The notes beneath the pieces are model-generated. The model saw only the letters and a list, made by a program, of their open reading frames with translations. It made no database searches and was not told the DNA's origin. Below are positions 34,861 through 46,563 of a stretch of DNA of 64,000 bases, piece by piece. The stretch is taken from positions 4,740,781 through 4,804,780 of the forward strand of contig CM021323.1 in NCBI GenBank assembly GCA_010645155.1, read 5' to 3'. Both the position numbers and the translations under genes were made by a program. Numbering within the stretch: the first letter of the stretch is position 1; each line of letters opens with the position of its first letter. Origin of the DNA: Tigriopus japonicus (lineage: Eukaryota > Arthropoda > Copepoda > Harpacticoida > Harpacticidae).

Positions 34861-36532
34861 TTTTAGAATTAGATTAGAAATACTTTTTTCCAAACTTACG
34901 TAATTGGCATTCAAAGTTGTAACATCAAGTGCAGATAAGGACAAATGTGCAAATACAGTCAAGAATATTTCCGTTGAGCATCTATGTTGTTCTAGTCTTG
35001 AGTCATTTTGCTTTCTAGGGACGACATCTATTATGTATGGGTATTTCGGGCAACAGGAAAAAATATTTATTGAGAAATATTCTTATGTCGACCATTTTCT
35101 TTTCCAGCTTTGACTTTATTTGCCAACAAGGAAAGAAATACCTGGTATGATTCGCCATTTTTATTCAAAAAGTTTTCCAGTAATTAGAAAATAAGTTAGA
35201 GGAGGTTAAAATCACCCACAATGTTTAGGTATTCATTAAACAATTGCACTTTGTAAAGAACTAATATAATATAGTCTGTTTTATGCATGATTTTTTCTCG
35301 AACGATTTCATTACTATCTTAATATTTGTCCTAACTTTGGCCCTCAATTGCAATATTTGCCCTCTTCACGCTTTGACCCGCTTTAATTTTGAGGTTTCAT
35401 TCTTTTGAGTCTAATCATAGACGTCTCTGCATATCGAATATCTACATATAAAACATCTACATATAATTTTCAGTGGTTTATGGTCCAATATACTTGAGGT
35501 CACTCTACTGGGCTTTGCAAAAATATGAAACATGATTAATTACTTCCAGGTAAAAAATGCTAATACAAAAGATAGGAAGGAAAGTTAAGCTAAATTGAAG
35601 TCTAAAAATCAATCAACGTGGTCTCCATTTGAGTACCTCATCGTCTTAAAATGGTTGTGAGCCCAGAAAAACTTGGAAGTGCAAACCACATTTAATGATC
35701 AATTGAAGACCTTTATTACTTTACCCTAGAAATGATAAAATGGATTTATATTGGATAGTCAAGGGATTGTAGAGGCAATTTATCCCTTTATGCGGAGTTA
35801 TTTTTGAGGACTTGTGATATGGTGGACTCTCAGAGTGCTTCTTGGCATGATCTGCTACTGTATTGATGTGATTGCTTTAGCCTTGACCGACTTTGTCAAG
35901 ACCAACCAGCCAAAAAATGAAACAAATCTTACCACTTTTGGACTCGGGGGAAACTTCGTCTGGATGACACTCTTGTCTGTCCAACGCTTGTGAACATCAA
36001 AGCCAATCGTTTTGTGATCTATCGGGGTCTTTGTTATCGCTATAGGCATGTCGAATGGGCGAGTCATTTCAATGATCGTAGCTCTTCATTGAGTCTCCAA
36101 CCCGATGGTCAAAATCGCTAAAATAGTGCCAGAACCTATCTTTGCTTTTTTGACCAATATTATTATGCTTTTCTGAAATTATAGTAGCAGATTAACCTAT
36201 TCCAGATTTCTGCGCAATCTCTGTTAATCGAAAAAGGGCATCACTATAATGAGCATAACCCTTGTGGTACGCAATACAGCAAAGCTTTAACTGTTTTACT
36301 ATACAGGCATCGTTGTCAAAAATGTTGGCCGCATTTGTAGCGCCGGTCCCTTAGAACCAACGGTTTGTTTCCACCATTATCTTACCACACATGTAAATTT
36401 GTTCCGCAAACAAACACTCAAATGCCTTAGTTGTTACAGTACAAAATGGTTATTCCAACCCCGCCATCACAATTTACATCCAACCCTCATATTCGTGGTT
36501 GCAATACATTTCAACGGACCACTTGTACCCTA
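34861..36532. other. AT-rich intergenic stretch, no supported gene
   Basis: Nothing recognised beyond short open frames. Confidence 0.45.
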
Positions 36533-37250
36533 CAGGGTTAGGCAGAATTAGTGAAACATGGATATGGTGAAATAACTCTTTACCAACAAGGTCAATAGGA
36601 AAGGATTGTTCTAAGAAGTTGGTTCGCATACAACATACTACAGTCAACTTCGGATATAAGGGACCCGGCGGGACCACCGAAATTCGTCCCTTATATCCGA
36701 CTGCTCTATATCCGACCGAAATTGCATGGAAATCGATCATCCGGACCTTCCAAAACAGTCCCTTATAAGCGAAAATCCTTTATATCCGGGTCCCTTTTAT
36801 CTGAAGTTGACTGTATAACATAATGTAATATTATTTGTCATGTACCCCTCTGAGCCAAACCACCGCCCTGAACGTCTTGATATCAATGTTACAACTTGCA
36901 CGCACCTATTCCTCCTATTGGTTATCATCCCATCCTGCTTCAACTATAACCAAAAGTGGTCCTTGTTACCCTTCTTGGCCTTTTCAAGATTTAACCATAA
37001 GTAATGGGGACAAATTTTAGTCTTTAACCATCTTGTTCATGGATCAAGCCGGATTTCATATAATCTTAAAGGTAGTGGCCTTGACCGACGTGGGAGTCCT
37101 CAGCCTCTTTTTGCCACCTTGTCCAGGGTTCCATGACAATATTCCTGTATACTGTTATGGTTTTTAACCTTTCATTTGAAATTGTGGCTCACACCAAGGG
37201 TCTTCATCATGATCTTGAATCTAATGTTTCACTAATTCTGCCTAACCCTG
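36533..37250. mobile_element. Mariner-like element with 27 bp perfect inverted repeats
   Basis: Termini CAGGGTTAGGCAGAATTAGT... and its exact reverse complement (27 bp without mismatch) are flanked by TA (36531-36532 and 37251-37252). The interior, 543 bp after removing the nested insertion, has no transposase frame I can recognise. Confidence 0.85.
36641..36813. mobile_element. Pogo/Tigger-like MITE, 173 bp, nested
   Basis: Inverted repeats of 28 bp with two mismatches, starting CAGTCAACTTCGGATATAAG, flanked by TA (36639-36640 and 36814-36815). Internal copies of the ATATAAGGGA motif make it highly palindromic. It lies inside the mariner-like element and so inserted after it. Confidence 0.88.
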
Positions 37251-37382
37251 TATATGTTCCCTCCTACAGAATCCCATTCCGAGGGCAAAGTTCTTGGTTG
37301 ATCATGAACCTCTCACTGACAGAAACCCGAGCGCTCGCTCGACCACACTTGCAACATATCACAACACATGCATGCTTTCCGA

Positions 37383-37613
37383 TTAACTCCATCTAGTATA
37401 GAAGGGCCCCTTCGTAGACAAAAACTGCCCGAGAATCAGACCGATGAAGACGAGGAGGAGAACGAGGGTGGACTGAAAGAGGGGTTGGATGATCGTAGAA
37501 TCGGAAGGGGAGATGTCATGGCAATTTTCAGTTCCATTGAGACGCTCCGAGTGAGAACATGTGACATTGCTGGTCAATGGAGGCAAACTGTTTTCTTGCA
37601 CGTGCTGGTGGTT
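37383..37613 (-). CDS. Candidate exon: glycosylated ectodomain plus one membrane segment
   Basis: An acceptor (CTACTACCATTCCTTATAG) opens a minus-strand frame of 76 codons. It has two N-glycosylation sites (NVT, NGT), three cysteines, then a hydrophobic run (LVLLLVFIGLILGQFLS) and a stop. It reads like the end of a membrane protein ectodomain with an anchor, but no partner exon was found. The opposite strand is also open, being acidic and arginine-rich. Confidence 0.25.
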   Translation of the reverse strand, partial: NHQHVQENSLPPLTSNVTCSHSERLNGTENCHDISPSDSTIIQPLFQSTLVLLLVFIGLILGQFLSTKGPFYTRWS

Positions 37614-40600
37614 CTATAAGGAATGGTAGTAGTCATCAATTGAAATATTGACAACCCATGAAGTCGTGTCATAGACATTGAATGTGGTGATGATCCCAAC
37701 CATTTCCAAGGTAGGACCCGATTGGTAATTTCTAATTTGTGCTCTGATTTGCCTTGGAGACTTCAACGCAGTCAATTTAAAGTGTTTGTGATTCGTCATT
37801 ATATGGTCAAACCTTGGTCACATGTGTTAGTGGGATAGTCATTGTCTCTTGAACTCTCTGGTGGACACAAAAAATCACCACTGAAGAGCTATTTTGACCG
37901 TCATCCTGATGCTATTGTGCCAAATGTCTTGCCTGTTCATGCATGGAGACATCTTGATTAAATCCAGGAGTTGCCTTAATTGAACTTTACAACTGACATT
38001 CTAGGTCACAGCACCACCATTGTCTCCAATGAAAAACGTGTCCTTAGCCATTCAGAAAAGAATGTTGCACAGTAATGTTCATTGTTCTAATTTGGTTGAC
38101 TCAAACGTGCTCTGAAAGTCCATTGCCCCTCATCTCAAGTTTTATCTAATCGCGAAGGACACGGAAAACTGGATGGTTGATACCAAAAAGAGGCCTGAAT
38201 GAAAAGTAGCAATAAAGCTGGCCCATAAAACCATGATGATTCTAATAAATCTGGAAATTATGGCAATCTGGGTTAGTGCTGACAATTGTAAATTGATAAA
38301 GCCATGAAAGTGGCTTGCATGTCAAGCCCGCTCGTACAGTAATTGATCTCTTTAGTCCGAAACCACCCAAAACCACGGACAATTATCCAATTATAAAACT
38401 TCCTCGGTAGAACCTTCTGACCCAATTTCGTCTTACTAGTCAAATTGGCAAGCTCTTGACTGTCTGAGACCGACCCAAAATCATGTCGTTGCTCCACCTT
38501 GAGCTTGAGAAACAGTTCAAGCATCTCAAAATCATCTCCGAAAAGAGAACTGAGCATTTGTTTTGAGTCAAAACAAAGAATAATGGCGAATTCACGCAGC
38601 AAGTTTTTGACGTAGTCATAGATTTATAAACGCTATAATTCTTTGGGAACAAACTTCAAAAACGGATCTTCGACAGTAAAGTTGCCCGTGGAAATCCAAC
38701 CTAAGTTCAACTTTTGCCGTTTGAATAAAGAAGCAACGCGGTTTGAACTCAGTTATGTCAAATCATTCCTGTTACAAGTTTTTGTCAGTATTTGGAGCAA
38801 ATCAGGTAGGTTTGGGATGGGAAAAATGAGGTAAAAATATTCACAGAAAAAAGCAACAGTGGGTGTCGAAAAAGTCGGTCATTGGAAGCGAGAAGAATGT
38901 GTTGTTGCCCTGTTGTGATTGGGAATTCAATCTCCCGATGGAATTTCATTGAAATCTAAGGGTTCGAGGGGCTTCTGAATTGATTAGCGAGGAATTACCA
39001 TTGGGAACAAATAAAAGCGCACATGTTTCGTCTCCAGCATCATTTGATGGCGTGTCCAATACGTGCGTTTAAGCTGACTTCCACTTAAAAGCTAGTACAT
39101 AGAGTTCAATACGTAGGGTTGGTTGGTTGAGCTCGTTGAACTTTCGTTTCTCTTTGGCACGCAAACTTCAAGATTCAATGATGAATTGCTCATGTCACAA
39201 GAAAATGAGAAAACGAGCTGAACATTTCGGGGAAATGGGAGCGCAACCATCTTTTCTCGCAACAACAACAATGCACGTTGAGTTGTACCTTTTTTGTTCT
39301 GTTGTGTGTTTTCTCTTAGTTCGAGAGAAATTTTGTTTGGTCTTGACTCGCTTTTGGCCAGATTTCATCGTTGTAGTGGTTATTTCCCAGGTCGTGCTCT
39401 TGTTTTAATGATTTTAATGTCCTGTTAGATCGGGTCATGTGTCAGAGATTTGCAAAGCAAACCACGAGGAAGAATGAGAGGAGACATAATTATGGGCCAA
39501 GATAAATGGTTTTCATTTCTCCTCATGATAAATGCTGAGCTTGTGACAAGCTCTTTGACTGACTTGATGAACCACTCTCCCTTAAAACTCTTAAAAATGT
39601 GGGTACCACGATGTGCATCAAGACTGTTGTTTGAGAGAGAAAATTATAGTAATTATATTTAGAGTTTTCGGAATCAACTCAATAATATTTTTTGATCATA
39701 GAAAATGGATACAATCTTTTGGCAAGATTGCGAAATAATTGAATTTAAAAACTGCTTTTAAAATGCGGAAATCATAACCCTTTGGGTTCATTTCTCTGCA
39801 CACAAGTGTGGACACCCAATAATGAGTTAATGGGTCCATGCTTTCATGAGATGTTATTTTGAATAAGAAAAAAACAATCTTTGGCTTAACAATGCCCACC
39901 CACGACAACTGATGAATTGCCTCCATATTCAACATTCCACAATGTCGATGCTAACGAAATGATTGGCCAATTTTCGTTGCCTTCGAAGCAGTCTCTTTGA
40001 CGGGCAGGTTGTTTGGTTAACCTTAACTTCGGGCTTTGCAAAGCACACTTTGTGGTCTGATTAGATCAACACCTTCGATGAGATGAGCCTAAGCATGAAC
40101 CCCGTCGGAATGAGTGACACTCCCCCTGGAGGCGATTCCACGATCAAAGCGACACACCCATAAAAGTGTTGCCCGTTTCGTTCTCTTTCACACTCTCTCG
40201 CTCGCTTTTTCTCGCTTTTTCACCCATGACCCGCCAGACTGAAAGCCTTTCAAATGCCCATCTTGGACAATAAAAGACCGCGACAAATTGCCAATTCTGG
40301 GTGTTGCATGAATTCCGCCCCTCACTTTATGATTTGGCAAGTGATTTGCATGTCAAATTTCCTTTTAATTACACTCACCTGTGCCGCTAGCGGCGCTCGA
40401 ATCTCTAAAAGCCTCTCTCTCTATTGGTTGAATGCAAAGCAAATTCAAAAGTGTGAGCCCATTGAGATTGGGTTGGCCCGTTGTTGGAATGACTTTGGGT
40501 TCTATTAATGGACGCGATGCACCCTTTCACGGGAGTGCCATCGGATTTTTTGTTTCACTAACACTTTTTGTGTCGGAGATAGGCAACTTTCTTGACGTGA

Positions 40601-43600
40601 AAAAGCCCATTCAGAGGCAAGCGTTTCATGTCAAGAAACAATCACGACAGTTCCAATACACTTGCAACAATTCACAGACACTTTACGGGTACTCGAAGGT
40701 ACTTGTTAGCAGTTTCGCGTCTCTGGCATGTCTTAGAGCTCTCTTGTAAGAGAAGTGCCATTACCGGAATTTGGGCTGCCAATTGAAGTTGGATTCGTGA
40801 GCTTCTCCCGATCACGAATTTGCCCATGACATACCGACACTTATTTCGTTCGTGTTGTTGCCCCCTTTCGAACCCAAAAAACGTTCATCATATTGGATAA
40901 TCAGGGTTCTCTGGGGTCTACTCAATACTCTCCAACCAATGGAAGTAGACAAAGAAACGAATTTTTCATAAATTGGCCCCTTTTGAACACATCCTACTAA
41001 CTCACAGGTAGAGTTTGGGCGGATGAGGAAGGACCCTCATCTGTCTATTCAAACTCCATCACCATTGATGACAATCATCGCCCAGGAACATTGAACATCT
41101 AAAGCGGTTTCTCAGCCCATTGAACTCTCTTCAAGAAGAAAACCGAGACTGATCTCAAGGGCTCTTGTCCAACTTTCAGATTGGTCAAAGCTCAGATATC
41201 GAGTGGGAATTGTTTCACAGTGAGATTGGAATGCGGTGGGATATCAATGAGGTTGGACAGTTCGGCCCAATTTCGGTGGGGGAGGATTGAGTAATGTTCT
41301 TCCGAAAGTCGAATAGCTGGACACTCCATTTTCTCTCTTCGTCCAAAACGGATCATTAGCCACACAATAACGGAAACAATCCCGTAAATTTTCTATGGCA
41401 TGGATTAAATGGAATGATCAAGCAGTTCGGCAACCAATGGTTTACAGTCATTCTTGGGGTACAGTTCAGCAATGCATGATGGATGAAATCTCGAAACTAT
41501 TTCAACATCCTCGGTTACCACCAGGACAGGGCATCACCCTCATCATCATCATTGAACTAGAAGTAGAAGTGGCAAGCGCCAAATTCGGCGAGGGGAAATA
41601 TCACGTTTGAATTGAAATGAAGAGAGCCATTGTTGAGACTGCCAAAAAGCCTGGTTGGATGAAAGTTGTAATCGGTTAGGACTTCACAGAATCACATACT
41701 CTTGAGTTGGTGAAGCCCGAAGATGGCGAATTTGGCAAAAAGAGCCTCACGTATCAACTCATGCCTTCCTGTCTTGACATGATGGCACACTTCCGACGGT
41801 CGATAGGGTTATTTGTCGTCCGTTCAACGATATTTCTATGTTGGTTGGCATTCAAGAACCCCCATTTTCTTCTTCCTCGCCAAGTTAGCCATTTGAGAGC
41901 AAAAAGACTATCGGAGCTTCCAGGAAGACAACATGGGTATTTCTGTTCGAATGAGATGTGAGCAATGTAGGAACATTCACGAACATCCGCATACTTGTTT
42001 CCTCCCTGAATCCGCAATGAATTGACACGCTTGCCGAAATAGTTGTTAATCTAGCAAAGAACGGTGCCATGTGGTCACGAAGAACTGAACTACCACCAGT
42101 TTCGGTGGGTTGAATTTGAAACAAACCTTTGAACCGCAAACTATATTGCTCGTTTACTTGTTGTGTTCTCGTATTTAACATTTGCTTTGTGTCCACAACC
42201 GGGTTGGTGGGTCGCAAATGACAACCTAACTAATTAGCTTTTTACCTATCATCTTCACGCTCTGTTGTCCTTTTTTGTCGAGGCCTTGATCTTCAAGATT
42301 TCTAGTGGCAAGCAAATCCACAATCTCCCCAAGTTCACGTCATGCTGCGATAAACATCATCATCATCATCTGTTGTGGCCTCTCTGAGAGGACTCGTTCT
42401 TCCTCAAACCTCTCCTCAAGTTTCCAGTCACTCGGATAGGCAGGCCTTCCTTCTCAACTTTATGGACTTGCCAAAACATTCCCCAAATGCCAAGAGTGTC
42501 TTTGAGCATATTCCGGAATTTGATCTTTCCCGAGAATTTCGTCGAGATCAACCCTTCACTTCCAACTCGCCATTCCCCACTTTCAATGGCAACTCTTGGC
42601 TCCATTGTTGAGGTTCTTTTTCGATTCCAATCACGAGTACACGTTCGAGCCCATTCCCCTGTACATTGGCGTAACAAACAACTTTTGTACTGTTGTTTGG
42701 AGTCCGTCCCGCCCAAGAATGAAGGAGCCCAAAACACGGAAGTTGGTGGGTGAAAACCACTTGAGCGAAATTTGCCGTGTTAGATCGACAAATGGCACGC
42801 CATGAAGATCCTGCCAATCCATTCTGTGTCTAATGGCTACAAGCTCAACTGTTGTTGGGATGGTGCTTTAGAATTGTGTGCTGAGTGAACATCATTCAAA
42901 ACCACAGCAACGGGAACGTCTGAGTCAAATATCATTTTTGGGGCTGGGCCTATTTTGAACTGAGAAGAAGACGAAGAGGAAAAAGCATCATTTATCGTTT
43001 AAGAATCATCATTTGTTTCCACTGAGAGCAATGGAACGTCTCTTCTTATTGTCAAAAATCATCTTCGGGAGACTTGCCAGATGAACATTTGATTCTTAAT
43101 AGTACCTCTCATAACAAAACCATCATGGCAATCTTATGGCCGAGATCATGGGATGGTCTCAAAGATCTTTTGGTATTTATTGTTTGCTGTAAAAACAAAA
43201 TACAGACATGATCTATAGCTTAGATCTACCTTCAACGTTGACAGATAGAAACTGACAAAATGATATTCTAACTTGTGATCTTGCATTACGATTCATTCCT
43301 AATGACCTTAACAATTTGGGCTCTTTAGAAATCTTGAGTTCCCGCATGACAAACCCAGATGCATTTAGTCGCCCACGCCCCCAACTAATCTTGTCAGATC
43401 ATGTACATCTTTTGTATGAGCACTGAACTAAGGAAATGTGCTTCTAAATCAACTAGGGCCTAACTAAGATCCTGGTGAAAACTGGTCAATACCACTTTCT
43501 CGCATTTGAAGAGTGGAGATGAAAAACGGTTTAAACAAGTTTCAGCATTACTGTTGTTCAAAAAGTAGCACCAAATTTAAGGGCCACCCGATTTATGTTT

Positions 43601-46304
43601 CTCAAGTTGCAAAACGTCGTTTAGAAAACTAGCGGAATCTAATGAAACAGAGCACTTTGGTTTTATGGTCTTTTGGCTAGCCCCAATCACTTTAGCTTTC
43701 ATTGGCGGATAAGTACACGTTAAGTTGGCCATCATCATCATCATCTTTGGCTGCCAATTGCCAATGCTGCAAGCTAATCTCGCAGCTCGTTTCTTTGGTG
43801 TGGGCTGATTTTCCAATCAGCGTTTTTTTTCAAATGGAGAAAACCGTTCTTGAGCTTGTAGAAGTAGCTGCTCCTTATGGCGATTTAACGGCTACCGTTA
43901 CCGAGTGTTCAGGCTCCAGACCTCGCCTGAATGGGAGTAATTGCTCTGAAAATGGATGCCAAATTTATTCAAAAGCATCTTGGCATAAAATTAGGCAAGA
44001 AAATCCCCGTGTTCGATCAATTCTTTCTTATGCAATTAGGTTCGCCTTTCAAGCTTGTCATTCGGAAATCTCGACCAAGGTCTGGCCTGACATTCATACT
44101 CGATGGGCATTTTATGCATAAGCTTCGTCCGACATGGCACATATCATTCCTTCTCCTCCTTCTAATTAGTCATTGTAATTATGTGACCAGGAGAAACAGA
44201 GAGAGAGAGAAGGGGCAAAGTCAGGGGGAAATCCCTCGTTCTCATTCATATGCGCTTTTGTCTTGTCACAAACTGATAAGCATGACGGTTGGCGTGGATT
44301 ATTTAGATACGTGAAGAAGAAGAATGCTGGTTTTGTCGCAGACACCTTGGAAGGATGAACGAGAAGGTTTCACTTTCTGCGTCACTCTTGCTCGGTTTTA
44401 TTTGGTGTTGCTGTGACGTGAGATGGATGCTCAACAAAGCATGACAACAGGATCACAATTTCATGAAAGTTTACCCCTGGATGATTGCTGTCGTAGTAGT
44501 CGACATCGAGAGTTCAGGTGGAACTGAATTCCCTTTCAAGTCCGAACAAACCAAGTCGATTTGTTTGCTAATTCATGACTGATTTTCGTAAAAGGCAAAA
44601 ACATCAGCCATTCAGAGGAGATGCCTTCCAATCTTAATGGAGTCCATCATTTCTTCTTCTGAGGTGGTCCACTTCTGATATATTGAAGTTTGTATTACGC
44701 CAGTCAGACCGCCGACGGATGATCCATTAAAACATCCGCCACCAAAGCAAAGAGTAGAGTACCGCAAGAAAATCGATGGCTCATATCTGGCGAAAATAGT
44801 TCATAAATGAGGACTCGAATTTTAACGGGGAACAGTAATTGAATTAATGGTTAAGAATGAAGTCATTTAGTGCACTTTTTTGTTGGACAAGCCAAGAACG
44901 CTGATGATTTGTGCTCAATTGAGTCTCAGCCTTTGAAATTGATCTTCTAGCAACGATGACGTAAAATAAATATTCTATGGTCTGATTTGTTGCCCCAGAG
45001 TAAAAATGCTAGAGTTGATAGCATGAAATTTTGAAAGCTTTTCGTTTATTGAAATACCATTAGGAAAAACTAAATGTCATGGTTCCAAATGAAGTCATTT
45101 CTTGGTCTCAAAAATACTTGACCACTTAAAGAAAGGGCATTAATCTGGAATCTAAGGAACTTATCCGTGAACGTTGATCACCTGATTCAGGATGACAATC
45201 TTGTCGAGATACTCTATGCTTTACCCTCTAAACGAGATGAATACCTCACTGAAGATTCTTGAGGCATAGAGTAAGTAGCCTGAAGCATCAAAGATGAATG
45301 CCTCCCGCAAACGAAAGCAAATTTACCGTTTTCGGATTCTAAATGTTTTGTTTTGTTATTTTGACAAAAAGCACTCTCCATGTAAGATTGGCCTTGCTTG
45401 TGTTCTCTCAATCTCTACATTATGTTTCTAAACGTGGACAAAGCGAGCATCAGGCAAAACAAGAGATTGCGATTGTCCCCCTCCCCCCCAAGTACGTAAC
45501 TAATGCGATGTTTTGGGCTGGGAAAATTTGCTTCGAGTCATTTTTGACGCCCACTCAGCTCATCGTGATCTTCATAGCTGGGCTCAAGACAACTTTCATG
45601 ACTTTCAACCATTATCAACAGCCAAGAGCGGTAACCGCAACACTGTACGTAACCATCATGGAGGTCGTCTCCACAATATTGCTTGTTGACTTTGAACTTG
45701 CTGTCATGTCAGAACCAATTTCCTCTCCAAACAAATGGTTTTTGGGATCCTTCTTGTTGCTGTTGCTCACCCAAACCAACTTGGAAGAACATATGTATCA
45801 ACTACCAACCACGTTTTGGGTGGAGGAGAGATGGTTCGTGGGCTCTTTTTTTTTTCTTCTCAATTCATGTACTAGTTGGATTGGAACCGATTCAACCCTT
45901 TTGATGCCCTATATTTGCATTCATCCCAGACTCTGATCAGATTGAGTCTATGGCAACAGGAAGTGTGTACTTGGATATCGCGTTTTGCAAGATCAATGCA
46001 ACACGAGGAAGATCCATTCAATTATTGCATAAAGTGTGGCAATAAAAACAGCGCGAATTACAGCCCACAATCTCCGACCAGGGCAAATCGAGATCCAGAA
46101 GTGATCTTCTTTTTCCTCCTCTCGCGTCGGGAGAAAAAAAAAGATATATCATGAAAGGTCAAGGAGAAAATTTAAATGTTGCTGTAACATTCTCCACGGG
46201 TAATGATGATCCTCGTGACGAACAATCAAGTCGTGCTCTATGACAAAAAGGGCTCTAGGTAAAACAGGGAGCGTCTACTTCAGATGCCAAGAATATCTCA
46301 TTCG
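37614..46304. other. Long stretch with no supported gene
   Basis: Many short overlapping frames on both strands without domains or coherent splice pairs. Possible coding piece: minus frame about 38273-38615 (contains LREFAIILCFDSKQML), unassigned. A segment at 40300-40400 contains an octamer ATTTGCAT close to TTTAATTA, as in homeodomain-bound enhancers, but this is only suggestive. (ATC)n runs lie at about 42356 and 43727. Confidence 0.4.
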
Positions 46305-46563
46305 TAGGGGTGCATACTTCTGGCAAATAAGCTCAGCCTTTAAAACCCTAAAAATGGCAGATACACTCAAAAATAGTCACATACTTTGGGATTAGGGATC
46401 TCGTTCAGCTCGAATTTTCGCGGCTCCTTTGACTCAGGTCGGTCTTTTAAGAATTTGTTTTAAAAAATGGCTAAAAACGAAAATTTGCACGCACATGACT
46501 AAAACTAGCAAATAAAGCTCTTGGTGGGCATAACACTTGATTTGCCTGAAATATACACCCCTA
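46305..46563. mobile_element. hAT MITE, 259 bp
   Basis: Termini TAGGGGTGCATACTTCTGGC and, reversed, TAGGGGTGTATATTTCAGGC give about 26 bp inverted repeats with few mismatches. The flanking 8 bp are CTCATTCG (46297-46304) and CTCATTTG (46564-46571), a target duplication with one later change. Confidence 0.85.

Noticed and set aside
45343..45936. 197-codon plus-strand ORF
   Set aside because: The longest unspliced plus frame in the gene-poor part, with hydrophobic patches but no coherent topology or family; translation resembles ordinary non-coding DNA.
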